Shown: positions 1 through 8,003 of the stretch, one piece after another | Numbering within the stretch: the stretch's first letter is position 1 | How the letters are laid out: the number at the start of each line of letters is the position of its first letter | Assembly: GCF_963667555.1 (NCBI RefSeq) | Contig: NZ_OY763421.1 | Span: forward strand, 1 to 64,000 | Source of the DNA: an uncultured Methanolobus sp. | Lineage (GTDB): Archaea; Halobacteriota; Methanosarcinia; Methanosarcinales; Methanosarcinaceae | Length of the DNA stretch: 64,000 bases | Reading direction: 5' to 3' | The notes under the pieces: generated by a model | What the model saw: only the letters and a program-made list of their open reading frames with translations | Databases searched by the model: none | Told to the model about the DNA's origin: nothing | Position numbers and translations under genes: made by a program

Positions 1-1232
1 GTTCCGGTTTCCCAGCCTGCCATGTAGGCTTCCTGCTCATCGGAAAGCCTGTCAATGGTGATTCCCATTGATCTGAGTTTCATCTCAGCAACGCCAATGT
101 CAAGTTCGTGTGGTACAGGGTGAACTCCGTTAGGTAGCTTGTTCTCTGCAATATGCCTGACACAGAGCGCCTGGTTTGCAAAGCTCATGTCCATGACCTC
201 TGCAGGGTGTCCGTCACCTGCTGCAAGGTTCACAAGTCTTCCATCAGCAAGCACATAAACGCGTTTCTCGCCTATCTTGTATTCCTTGATGTTGTTTCTC
301 ACAGTTCTTATAGAACCTGCCATTGCCTTGAGGTCTTCCAGGTTTATCTCAACATTGAAGTGACCTGCGTTTGCAAGGATCGCACCGTCTTTAATGACCT
401 CGAAATCCTCTCTGTTCAGGATGTCCTTATTTCCAGTGGTCGTAAGGAAAATATCACCGATCTTTGCAGCCTCTTTCATAGGCATGACACTGTTACCGTC
501 CATACGTGCTTCCAGCGCTCTTATCGGGTCGATCTCAGTCACAATGACATTTGCACCAAGGCCCTTTGCACGCATTGCAGCACCCTTTCCACACCAGCCG
601 TATCCGCCGATAACAACATTCTTGCCTGCCACAAGAAGGTTGGTTGTTCTCATGATACCGTCCCACGAAGACTGTCCGGTACCATAACGGTTGTCGAAGA
701 GGAACTTTGTCATTGCGTCATTTACTGCAATAACAGGCATCTTGAGAGCTCCATCACGTTCCATTGCCTTGAGTCTGTGGATACCTGTTGTGGTTTCCTC
801 ACAACCTCCAAGGATCTCAGGCAGAAGGTCTGTACGCTCGGTGTGAAGCTTGAAAATAAGGTCTGCGCCGTCATCGATGGTGATGTCAGGCTTCATATCA
901 AGAACCTTGTCAATAGCCTCATAGTATTCCTCATTGCAGCAGTCATACTTTGCAAAACACTGGATGTTTTCCTTGTTGTGCAGTGCCAGTGAAACATCAT
1001 CCTGTGTACTCAGCGGATTGCATCCTGTAATTGCTACCTTTGCTCCGCCGATAGCAAGTGTTTCAACAAGAGCTGCTGTCTTTGCCTCTACGTGCAGTGC
1101 CATTGCAACTTTATGACCTGCAAGAGGTTTTTCCTTTGCGAACTGTTCCCTGATGATATTGAGAACAGGCATGTGGTTAAGAACCCAGTCGATCTTCATG
1201 TTTCCGGATTCTAACATTTTAGTATCAGTCAT
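1..1232 (-). CDS. ahcY: Adenosylhomocysteinase (S-adenosyl- or S-inosylhomocysteine hydrolase), 3' end outside the window
   Basis: The minus-strand frame is open from an ATG at 1232 to the window edge, so about 410 residues are present and the C-terminus is missing. Recognisable family segments are the N-terminal substrate region with TGCNPLSTQDDV, the NAD-binding Rossmann motif GGYGWCGKGAA, TEIDPIRALEARMDG and the C-terminal HPAEVMDMSFANQAL. The enzyme hydrolyses SAH to adenosine and homocysteine and so removes product inhibition of methyltransferases. A dadD-type deaminase lies just upstream in the same orientation. In methanogens studied so far this pairing goes with deamination to S-inosylhomocysteine first, so the true substrate may be SIH. 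Family assignment is certain; the substrate is inference. Confidence 0.96.
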   Translation of the reverse strand, partial: MTDTKMLESGNMKIDWVLNHMPVLNIIREQFAKEKPLAGHKVAMALHVEAKTAALVETLAIGGAKVAITGCNPLSTQDDVSLALHNKENIQCFAKYDCCNEEYYEAIDKVLDMKPDITIDDGADLIFKLHTERTDLLPEILGGCEETTTGIHRLKAMERDGALKMPVIAVNDAMTKFLFDNRYGTGQSSWDGIMRTTNLLVAGKNVVIGGYGWCGKGAAMRAKGLGANVIVTEIDPIRALEARMDGNSVMPMKEAAKIGDIFLTTTGNKDILNREDFEVIKDGAILANAGHFNVEINLEDLKAMAGSIRTVRNNIKEYKIGEKRVYVLADGRLVNLAAGDGHPAEVMDMSFANQALCVRHIAENKLPNGVHPVPHELDIGVAEMKLRSMGITIDRLSDEQEAYMAGWETG

Positions 1233-1331
1233 CGTTTATCTCCAATTTTGAAATAACTTTACGTAATAGGATATCTTCCTGATTATTATACATCCAATAT
1301 AAGCATAAGCTTTAAGCTCTTAATACAAAGC

Positions 1332-2630
1332 TTATTCTCCAATTCTCTCAAGAAGGTCTTTTGAACTCTTTATGGCAGTGTCAATAACTTCCTGCTCATT
1401 CATGGAGAGTACTTTTCCATCTTCCATGAGAACCTTACCATCAACGATGGTTGCGCAGACATCCTTGCCGCTTGCAGAATAAACAAGATGTGAAGCCACA
1501 TCGTAGACAGGTGCCAGGTGAGCTTTGTTCATATCAACAATTATCATGTCAGCGTTGTAGCCTTCCTTCAATATTCCGCTGTTGATACCAAGAGCTTTTG
1601 CACCGTTGGCAGTTGCCATTTCAAGCACCTTGCGTGCAGGAAGCACAGTAGGGTCCATGGTGCTGACCTTCTGCAAAAGAGCAGCAGATCTCATTTCCTC
1701 GAACATGTCAAGGTTATTGTTGGAAGCACAGCCATCGGTTCCAAGACATACATTTGCTCCAGCATCAATGAGTTTTGCAACAGGACATATACCGGAAGCC
1801 AGTTTCATGTTACTGTTAGGATTATGGGAAATGTTCACGCCGTATTCGGCAAGTATCTTAATGTCTCCATCTGAGAGCCAGACACAGTGTGCGGCAAGCA
1901 CATCAGTTCCCCAGAAATCGATTCCCTTAAGGAAATGGATAGAGCACATGCCGAAGTTCTCTTTCATATAGTTGAGCTCGGCTTCGGTCTCAAGCACGTG
2001 GATATGTAATTTCACATTATCCTTTACGGCCTGCTCTTTAACTCTTATGAGGAACTCTCTTGAACAGGTGTTAGGTGCATGCGGACCATACATTGTACTT
2101 ATCCTGCCACCGGCTTTCCCGTTCCACTCTTTCACAAAAGCACTGCCAACCTCAAGTTCCCTGTCGGCTTTTCCCTTGTCTCCGAAATCTATCATTCCGT
2201 AGGAAAGCGCTGCACGGATACCGGCTTCATCAACAGCCTGAGCAACCCTGTTCTCGTGGATGTACATATCTGCAAAAGCGATGGTTCCGGAACGTATCAT
2301 TTCAAGACATGCAAGTCTTGTACCTGCATAGATGTCATCGTCAGTAAGCTTTGCCTCGGCAGGCCAGATATGGTTCTGAAGCCAGTCCTGAAGCTGCATG
2401 TCATCTGCATAACCTCTGAAAAGTGTCATTCCTGCATGGCAGTGAGTGTTAACAAGTCCCGGCATAAGGACTGAGCCTTTTGCATCGATCACTTTCTTTG
2501 CAGTGCATTCTGTGGAAGTTCCAACTTCCTTAATTTTACCGCCCTCTACAACAACGACCCCGTTCTCAATGTCGCCTGCTTCCGGGTCCATTGTAAGGAT
2601 ATAAGCATTCTTTATGATAAGATCCGCCAT
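1332..2630 (-). CDS. dadD: Amidohydrolase, 5'-deoxyadenosine/5-methylthioadenosine/SAH deaminase (DadD/MtaD type)
   Basis: A 432-residue metal-dependent amidohydrolase. Visible motifs are the metal-binding NTHCHAGMTLFRG (about residues 61-73), HIHVLET, AAHCVWLSDGD, SHNPNSNMKLASG and LGTDGCASNNN, in the order usual for the cytosine deaminase-like branch that deaminates adenosine compounds. Its methanogen relatives (DadD of Methanocaldococcus) deaminate 5'-deoxyadenosine left by radical SAM enzymes and also SAH and methylthioadenosine. That fits a window with at least two radical SAM genes and an ahcY next door. The ATG overlaps the stop of the upstream HD gene (TAATG), so the two are probably translationally coupled. 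The exact substrate preference cannot be read from sequence. Confidence 0.9.
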   Translation of the reverse strand: MADLIIKNAYILTMDPEAGDIENGVVVVEGGKIKEVGTSTECTAKKVIDAKGSVLMPGLVNTHCHAGMTLFRGYADDMQLQDWLQNHIWPAEAKLTDDDIYAGTRLACLEMIRSGTIAFADMYIHENRVAQAVDEAGIRAALSYGMIDFGDKGKADRELEVGSAFVKEWNGKAGGRISTMYGPHAPNTCSREFLIRVKEQAVKDNVKLHIHVLETEAELNYMKENFGMCSIHFLKGIDFWGTDVLAAHCVWLSDGDIKILAEYGVNISHNPNSNMKLASGICPVAKLIDAGANVCLGTDGCASNNNLDMFEEMRSAALLQKVSTMDPTVLPARKVLEMATANGAKALGINSGILKEGYNADMIIVDMNKAHLAPVYDVASHLVYSASGKDVCATIVDGKVLMEDGKVLSMNEQEVIDTAIKSSKDLLERIGE

Positions 2631-3271
2631 TATCTCTCTCCTGATGTCTCTTCTTTAAGCTCTTCCAGATATTTGCGCATAATTGCCAGTCTCTGTTCTG
2701 CAATATCTTTAGCTGTTTGTGTATTAAGTCTTTCAGGTATTTTAAAAGGTTTCCTTTCCATGTAATCGTAAAAGCCATCAAAAGGGTCTTCGGTATAAGC
2801 GTTCATGGATGTTTCCTTAACAGTTCCAATTGTCTCTTTCAAAGCCCTTAAAGCTCCCATTGAAACAAGTGACCTGAAAATACCTACTGCGCCCAGTGCA
2901 TCGATCCTGTCTGCATCCTGAAGTATCTGAGCCTCGATGGTCTCTGCCTTTATTCCACGACTGAAACGGTGGGTCAGGATACATGATGTAACATGGTCTA
3001 TGAGTTCTGCTTCAGCACCATTCTCTTCAAGGAATTCACGAGCGATCTCAGCACTATATTCTGCGTGGTTGCCGCCTTCTTTGTGTTCTCTCACGATACC
3101 TACATCGTGAAGAAGTGCTGCAAGGCGTATCACCTGTAAGTCTCCACCTTCCTTTTCCTGAATTCTCACACAGGTATTCTCAACCCTTTCGATATGTGAC
3201 ATGTCATGGGTGCTTGGTTCATTTTCCAGCACCTGTGATACGAATTTCCGTGTGTTCTCGATCAGACGCAT
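2630..3271 (-). CDS. HD-domain metal-dependent phosphohydrolase
   Basis: A 213-residue protein with the HD signature. H32-type metal ligands are suggested in THDMSHIERV near the N-terminus, the doublet is in LAALLHDVGIVRE (about 48-60), and the distal aspartate is in LQDADRIDALGAVG (about 120-133). HD proteins of this size hydrolyse phosphate esters of nucleotides or related small molecules. Substrate is unknown here. The start overlaps the end of pps by about 10 bases and the stop overlaps the dadD start, so it belongs to a pps-HD-dadD transcription unit. That context suggests a housekeeping nucleotide or cofactor clean-up role, which is inference. Confidence 0.88.
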   Translation of the reverse strand: MRLIENTRKFVSQVLENEPSTHDMSHIERVENTCVRIQEKEGGDLQVIRLAALLHDVGIVREHKEGGNHAEYSAEIAREFLEENGAEAELIDHVTSCILTHRFSRGIKAETIEAQILQDADRIDALGAVGIFRSLVSMGALRALKETIGTVKETSMNAYTEDPFDGFYDYMERKPFKIPERLNTQTAKDIAEQRLAIMRKYLEELKEETSGER

Positions 3272-4032
3272 GTAAGTCCTTTCTCCTCTGCTTTGTTCTT
3301 CAGGTTTTCCTGCATGGTGTAAAGAGCATCGGAAATAGTTACATCATTGTTGAATGAATCCGCAACTTCCTGAAGAGCCTCCTTGCTCTGAGTTTTCATG
3401 TCCTTTGTGAACTGGATCATATTTTTGAGAGCTCTTGTGACATTATCCACGATTGTAATGTTAGCTGTCAGCGCAGTTCTGGAAAGCGGGTTCAGGTCAA
3501 TTGTAATGACAGTCTTACCCATTTCAACAAGCTTCTGGCATCTGTCTCCGTCTTCAAGAGGGACCAGTACAACATCGGCACTGAATATGCCTTCCTCGTC
3601 AACGATAGCCCTGTCATGAGAAAGGTCAAGTCTCTTATCTCCCTTTCCGCCAAGGACAACACCTGCACCGTGTGCTTTCAGGTGGTCGATTATCTTGTGC
3701 ACCCTGGCATCACTTCTGTGGAACAGGTTCACTTCAAGCCTTGCTCCGGTGACATCTGCAAGAGCTGCCATAAGGTCCGGCACAAGTGCAGCGGTATTGC
3801 CGTTCACAGATATTATGGCATTTTCTGCAAGAAGAAGATTAGCAACCGCTGCTCTCTCGGCAATGGCTGCAGATTTTGTGGTCTTTTCCCCTATCATGTA
3901 ATCGAAAGCTTCACCGCGCCCCTGCGCCACAAGTCCCTGTTTACTTGTGATGCCGATGTTAACGCCTTCAACTATTCTTTCCCTGGTGATGAGGGATTCA
4001 TACCTGGGGTGATCTTTAGGGATCTCTGTCAT
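3262..4032 (-). CDS. pps: 4-phosphopantoate--beta-alanine ligase (archaeal phosphopantothenate synthetase)
   Basis: The protein matches the archaeal DUF137/PPS family, which condenses 4-phosphopantoate with beta-alanine using ATP in the archaeal CoA pathway. Recognisable stretches are IPKDHPRYESL, GEAFDYMIGEKT, SVNGNTAALVP, DLNPLSRTALTANI and IVDNVTRALKNM. I chose the ATG at 4032 (256 residues) because the conserved N-terminus MTEIPKDHPRY begins there and AAGGAG lies about 11-12 bases upstream; a TTG at 4059 would add nine unconserved residues. A six-copy TATT repeat lies immediately upstream. Pantoate kinase and CoaBC are encoded about 1-3 kb upstream on the same strand, so the specific archaeal steps are clustered. 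Confidence 0.95.
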   Translation of the reverse strand: MTEIPKDHPRYESLITRERIVEGVNIGITSKQGLVAQGRGEAFDYMIGEKTTKSAAIAERAAVANLLLAENAIISVNGNTAALVPDLMAALADVTGARLEVNLFHRSDARVHKIIDHLKAHGAGVVLGGKGDKRLDLSHDRAIVDEEGIFSADVVLVPLEDGDRCQKLVEMGKTVITIDLNPLSRTALTANITIVDNVTRALKNMIQFTKDMKTQSKEALQEVADSFNNDVTISDALYTMQENLKNKAEEKGLTCV

Positions 4033-4060
4033 TCGGTCCGTTTTCTCCTTGTAATTCAAT

Positions 4061-4084
4061 TATTTATTTATTTATTTATTTATT
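4061..4084. repeat. (TATT)6 tetranucleotide microsatellite
   Basis: Six perfect TATT units in the spacer between the SPFH gene and pps. On the coding (minus) strand they read as AATA repeats and fall in the leader just upstream of the pps Shine-Dalgarno sequence. Such tracts can change length by slippage. Confidence 0.95.
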
Positions 4085-4092
4085 TTCTGGAT

Positions 4093-5037
4093 CTATTTGC
4101 TGGTGTCCAGTATAATTCCCTGGTCAGTTGGCACGATCATTGTCTGGATTTCCTGCCCCTGCAACATCTGTATGTACTTGTAGTTTATGAGGTCAGGGTT
4201 CTTTGCAAGCTGCTCGTTGATTATCCTGAGTGCTTCAGCTTCACCGTGTGCCTGGGCAATAGTTGCATTAGCAACACCGTTTGCTTCAATTATCTTCCTT
4301 TCAGCTTCCAGTTGTTCCTTTTCCTTTACAAAGATCATTCTCTGTGCATCCTGGTCAGCCTGGAGTTTTGCTTCGATAGCTTCGGCAACTCTGGTTGGAA
4401 GTACAACATTCCTTACAAGTACCTCTTCAACAATGATGCCGTCATTATCAAGTGCATCTGCTATATTTGTGAGCATCTCTCCGGCTACAAGCTCTCTTTC
4501 TTCACCATAGACCTGCAGAGCTGTCTTGCTGGAAACAACTTCACGTATAGAAGATCTTATTGTGGGTCTTATGATCTTTTCAGCATAGTTAGTTCCAAGG
4601 GTCTGGTGAACTTTACTGACATCATCAGGGACAAGTCTGTATCTTACTGTAATGTCAAGTCCCAGTGTAAGACCTTCTGCTGTGAGTGCTTTGATCTGGT
4701 CATCTCCTATTACTTCTCCTTCATTGACCACGCCGCTCATGGTGTAAGTTTCACTCCTTACAGAGTACTTTGTCACACTTACCCACGGAGGAACGATATG
4801 CAGCCCTTCTCCAAGCTCATCATCTTCCACACCGCCGAACTGGTTGAACTTCACGCCAACCTCTCCGGCGCCCACAGATACGAATATAGAGCCGAACAAT
4901 ATTGAGAATACGATCAATACAACGAATATAAGCACAATACCACGTGATATCTTCCCAATTATAGGTGCGATATCCTTTATAGGGAGTTCCGGAACCTTTT
5001 TAGGTGGTTCGGGTTCCCAGTCGCCTTCAACAACCAT
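4093..5037 (-). CDS. SPFH/band 7 (prohibitin/stomatin-like) membrane protein
   Basis: A 314-residue protein with one strongly hydrophobic segment (about residues 30-52, RGIVLIFVVLIVFSILFGSIF) followed by a band 7 domain: GEVGVKFNQFGGVED, LHIVPPWVSVTKYSVR, an alpha-helical region with KEKEQLEAERKIIEANG, and a Gln/Asn-rich tail. SPFH proteins form membrane-bound oligomeric rings that organise or protect membrane proteins. I placed the start at the ATG at 5037 because GGAG sits eight bases upstream; a TTG nine codons earlier lacks such support. It separates pantoate kinase from pps, yet no CoA role is known for the family, so the link is probably only shared transcription. Confidence 0.9.
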   Translation of the reverse strand: MVVEGDWEPEPPKKVPELPIKDIAPIIGKISRGIVLIFVVLIVFSILFGSIFVSVGAGEVGVKFNQFGGVEDDELGEGLHIVPPWVSVTKYSVRSETYTMSGVVNEGEVIGDDQIKALTAEGLTLGLDITVRYRLVPDDVSKVHQTLGTNYAEKIIRPTIRSSIREVVSSKTALQVYGEERELVAGEMLTNIADALDNDGIIVEEVLVRNVVLPTRVAEAIEAKLQADQDAQRMIFVKEKEQLEAERKIIEANGVANATIAQAHGEAEALRIINEQLAKNPDLINYKYIQMLQGQEIQTMIVPTDQGIILDTSK

Positions 5038-5112
5038 AAAAATATCTCCAATAAATAATTCCAAGCGTATAATTATCAGGTATATCAGATGGAATTGATA
5101 ATATATTTTCGC

Positions 5113-6006
5113 TCAGACTATCCGGATGCTTCCAGTCCTTATCCTGAACCTGAGAACGTTCCCATATTCAGAGAATACATCAACCAGTTCCGGTGCACAG
5201 GTAACTGAAGGTATTGAGAAAACAGCGTTTCCAAGCATTGCCTGTGAAGCTATGATTCCTGCATCTGCAGCAGCTTCGATGACTTCTTTTACCTTTCCAG
5301 TAGCAAGCCCGCTGTTTATGGCAAATTCCCGTGCTGAGTACATGAAATTATCAACCGTGGGTTTTTCCATGAGACTTTTCATCGCTTCCATGCCAGCTAT
5401 GTTGATATTTTCGACCATCTCAGGATTTCCAATTACTGAGCTGGTGGAAAGTTCTCCCAGAACCACGCAGCATACTTCTTTCTCCCTTGTGGGTATGTGG
5501 TCTGTATGAGCTATTGAAGGCGCACCGGGCGTAATTCTGATAGGAATGCCGCCGCACACCTGTCCTGTGACATCTCCAAGGCCGCTTCCGTTTTTGACTT
5601 CAGCTACATGCGCAATGTCATTGAGTTTGGTGGTTGTAAGTTCAAGCGAGAGTGCATGGTTAAGTGCGTATGCGGTTCCAAGCGCCCCTGCCCCTGATGC
5701 CCCAAAGCCGCATCCGATGGGAATATCAGAAATACTCTCCACCTTTACCGGCAGCTCGGTCATAGACTCAACGACAGTCAGACTGGTCTCACCGGCTACT
5801 TTTTCGCCGTTTAGGTATATCTCTGTGTCTTCGATGTTATCGTCAACTGTAACGGTGGTGTAAACGCCGCCGTCCAGTACTACTCCACATCCTGTAGACC
5901 CCTTTATCATTGGATCTTCATGGCCGTGGATCTGAAAAAAGCCTGTTATGTGGGCTGGTGCAAAAGCCCTAGCAGTTAAAACATCAGTGCATGGGTCGCA
6001 TTGCAT
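5113..6006 (-). CDS. Pantoate kinase (GHMP kinase family)
   Basis: A 297-residue GHMP-type kinase. It begins ARAFAPAHITGFFQIH, has the ATP-binding loop PIGCGFGASGAGALGTAYALN (about residues 97-117) and the family motif GSGLGDVTGQVCGGIPIR. These are characteristic of archaeal pantoate kinase, which phosphorylates pantoate as the first committed archaea-specific step toward CoA; PPS then uses the product. The ATG directly follows the TAG stop of coaBC, indicating one operon. With pps and coaBC it gives three consecutive steps except for the non-orthologous ones elsewhere. PoK is the usual abbreviation. Confidence 0.94.
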   Translation of the reverse strand: MQCDPCTDVLTARAFAPAHITGFFQIHGHEDPMIKGSTGCGVVLDGGVYTTVTVDDNIEDTEIYLNGEKVAGETSLTVVESMTELPVKVESISDIPIGCGFGASGAGALGTAYALNHALSLELTTTKLNDIAHVAEVKNGSGLGDVTGQVCGGIPIRITPGAPSIAHTDHIPTREKEVCCVVLGELSTSSVIGNPEMVENINIAGMEAMKSLMEKPTVDNFMYSAREFAINSGLATGKVKEVIEAAADAGIIASQAMLGNAVFSIPSVTCAPELVDVFSEYGNVLRFRIRTGSIRIV

Positions 6007-7260
6007 CTATTCTTCGTCCTTTGCTGTCAGCAGTCCTGTAATCTCGTCCATAAGGACATTTGCAATAAGACTTTTCGGACCTTTTATATTAATAGTATCT
6101 CTGTCATCAGAGTATAATATATTAATGCTATTGTCATCAGTCCCGATGCCACCTTTGCTGACATCATTAGCAACGATCATATCAAGCCCGGAATTTTCAA
6201 GTGTCTGCCTTGCTCTCTTTAGAAGTTCCTGAGTTTCAACACCAGCCTCAGCCTTGAACCCGACTATCTTCACCTGTGGATACGCCTGCCTTGCTTCTTT
6301 GATGAGCTTGCGTGTTGTCCTGAAAGAAAGCTTAAGCCCCTCTTCCCCTGATTTTATCTTCTGCCCGCTAGCATCCAGTGTGTAATCAGCAATAGCAGCA
6401 GAACTTATGAGCATATCATAACCCTTCGCCAGTTCGCCAAGAACTGCATCGGTCATCTGGTCAGCAGTTTCAGCAAAAATCTCATTGATGCCTGAACCGG
6501 AAACCCCAAGTTTATTCCTGTGAACGATAGTAACTTCAGCACCCCTGCGATAAGCTTCAAGAGCCAGCTCATTCCCTGTCTTTCCGGATGCCCTGTTAGT
6601 AAGTATCCGTATCGGATCAATAGGCTCTGCCGTGGACCCGCTTGTAATGAGTATCTTCTTCCCGCTGAGCGTCCTTTTCCCGATAGCTCTCTCCACCTCA
6701 AGCACGATCTCATCGTTCCCGGCTATCTTTGCAATGCCTTCTTCGATTCTTGGCCCGATGAAACTGATTCCCCAGTCTTTCATCTTCGCAATGTTCTCCA
6801 TGACAGCCGGATGGTTGTACATGTCCTCATGCATTGCAGGTACTATCATAACAGGCTTGCCCGCACCGATAGCCGTTGTCGCAAAGGTCGTCACAGGTGT
6901 ATCATCTATTCCCGCTGCGATCTTCCCAAGAGTGTTAGCTGTTGCAGGAGCAATAAGTAAAATATCCGCCCTGCCAAGATTCCCAAAGAACTCCACATGC
7001 TCGACCTTTCCGGTTATGCCAGTGATGACTTCATTCCCGGTTGCATAATGCAGGGCCATCGGATTGATTATCCACCCCGCAGCCTCGCTCATAACTGCAT
7101 GAACATCTGCACCCCTTCGGATGAATTCACGTGCGAGCTCCACTGTCCTTACAGCAGCAATGCTGCCTGTGACCGCAAGCACGATTGTCTTGCCTTTAAG
7201 CGATTCAGATTTTGTGGATTTTATCCATAGTGTCGGGTGTTCATTTGGAATCTGAGGCAT
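6007..7260 (-). CDS. coaBC: Bifunctional phosphopantothenoylcysteine decarboxylase / phosphopantothenate--cysteine ligase
   Basis: A 417-residue fusion. The N-terminal half (about 20-195) is the FMN-dependent CoaC flavoprotein with LAVTGSIAAVRTVELAR, the catalytic His in NPMALHYATGNE, IAPATANTLGKIAAG and PAMHEDMYNHPAV. The C-terminal half (about 200-415) is the CoaB ligase with ILITSGSTAEPIDPIR, LTNRASGKTGNELA, ISSAAIADY and VANDVSKGGIGTDDN. It makes 4'-phosphopantetheine from phosphopantothenate and cysteine, the step after PPS. The gene is first in the cluster and is followed without a gap by pantoate kinase. Length and motif order are normal. Confidence 0.97.
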   Translation of the reverse strand: MPQIPNEHPTLWIKSTKSESLKGKTIVLAVTGSIAAVRTVELAREFIRRGADVHAVMSEAAGWIINPMALHYATGNEVITGITGKVEHVEFFGNLGRADILLIAPATANTLGKIAAGIDDTPVTTFATTAIGAGKPVMIVPAMHEDMYNHPAVMENIAKMKDWGISFIGPRIEEGIAKIAGNDEIVLEVERAIGKRTLSGKKILITSGSTAEPIDPIRILTNRASGKTGNELALEAYRRGAEVTIVHRNKLGVSGSGINEIFAETADQMTDAVLGELAKGYDMLISSAAIADYTLDASGQKIKSGEEGLKLSFRTTRKLIKEARQAYPQVKIVGFKAEAGVETQELLKRARQTLENSGLDMIVANDVSKGGIGTDDNSINILYSDDRDTINIKGPKSLIANVLMDEITGLLTAKDEE

Positions 7261-7366
7261 ATTCTGTCCTTATTTGATGAATAAGTGGATTTTAGTATTT
7301 AAAAGGGGAAGGTTCATAGAATTAGTTTGAAAGTATTGTTAGTATTAGTATGTCAATGAAATATGA

Positions 7367-7717
7367 TTATCCTTCAAAGTATATTATCCTCAGTTCTTTT
7401 TTAACGGTTGGATAAATATATGGACTTAATGATTTTTCAGTCAGCAGATCTACTTTTTTCCCTAGCAGTTTTTCTAATTCCATCTCTATCTTTATGTGGT
7501 CAAGAAGGCTTTTACTTTTAGTGTATGTTACCAATAGGTCAATATCACTGCTTTCAGTTTGCTCTCCTTTTGAAAATGAACCAAAAAGCCCAAGGGTTGC
7601 TATATCATTCTGCCTGCAAAGTTCTATGAGGTCTTTCTCTATTTTAGCATCGAGACTCAGTGATTGTAATAGGTCGAAGATGTTGTTAATCTCAATATTG
7701 TTCTTCTTAAATGACAT
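7367..7717 (-). CDS. Minimal nucleotidyltransferase (MNT domain)
   Basis: A 116-residue single-domain protein of the Pol beta nucleotidyltransferase fold. The motif LGLFGSFSKGEQTESSDIDL contains GSFSKG and the metal-binding DIDLLV pair, and a later KKVDLLTEK supplies the third acidic position. Proteins of this size often act as the MntA antitoxin, AMPylating a HEPN toxin encoded beside it. No recognisable HEPN gene (R-x4-6-H) is seen here: downstream is intergenic and upstream is an unclear open frame. An in-frame TAG shortly upstream fixes the ATG at 7717. The region is AT-rich compared with coaBC. It may be an orphan or a remnant of a toxin-antitoxin locus. Confidence 0.85.
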   Translation of the reverse strand: MSFKKNNIEINNIFDLLQSLSLDAKIEKDLIELCRQNDIATLGLFGSFSKGEQTESSDIDLLVTYTKSKSLLDHIKIEMELEKLLGKKVDLLTEKSLSPYIYPTVKKELRIIYFEG

Positions 7718-7977
7718 GTTGATCTAGAGCTTAGCCTTACTAATTCTTGTTTCAAAAGTTCAATCACGTTTTTTCTAATACTTGTTGAGCTTAAGTCAAG
7801 TTCACAATCATTCTTATTAAATTTTGCAGGAACATCTTTCATATACTGGATTAAGGAACCATCAACCCGCCGAAGGCGGCACATTCCAATAATTTCAATC
7901 AATATACTTTCATACTCTTTATCTGAGAGCTTACTATTATTTTCTTCATTTTTCACCTCTACTCCGATAAATTCCAA
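7657..7977 (-). CDS. Unrecognised open frame overlapping the nucleotidyltransferase; doubtful or degraded gene
   Basis: An open frame of 106 codons beginning with TTG. Its middle is crossed by a dispersed GC-rich hairpin repeat (7867-7890), which encodes CRLRRVDG, and its last 20 codons overlap the nucleotidyltransferase gene in another frame. The part between (VPAKFNKNDCELDLSS, then NVIELLKQELVRL) looks protein-like but matches no family I recognise. It could be the remains of a partner gene hit by the repeat, or non-coding DNA that happens to be open. I report it only because the stretch is otherwise unexplained. Confidence 0.25.
   Translation of the reverse strand: MEFIGVEVKNEENNSKLSDKEYESILIEIIGMCRLRRVDGSLIQYMKDVPAKFNKNDCELDLSSTSIRKNVIELLKQELVRLSSRSTCHLRRTILRLTTSSTYYNH
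7867..7890 (+). repeat. Dispersed CCGCC-GAA-GGCGG hairpin repeat, solo copy
   Basis: A perfect 5-bp inverted repeat around GAA followed by CACATTCCAAT. The same module occurs at 23785 and 45620 in the same orientation, where it is paired with a second hairpin module; no second module is visible near this copy. Confidence 0.8.
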
Positions 7978-8003
7978 TATTATTGCTCCATGTCTTCTCC
8001 ATT

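Noticed and set aside
153..992. Plus-strand open frame of 279 codons
   Set aside because: Antisense shadow of ahcY, which is conserved over the whole stretch.
4061..4084. CRISPR-like or satellite array
   Set aside because: Only a four-base unit without spacers; no CRISPR array or cas gene is seen in the window.
3616..4905. Plus-strand open frame of 429 codons
   Set aside because: It lies opposite pps and the SPFH gene, both of which have clear family motifs; its own translation is rich in Cys, His and Ser and has no recognisable domain.
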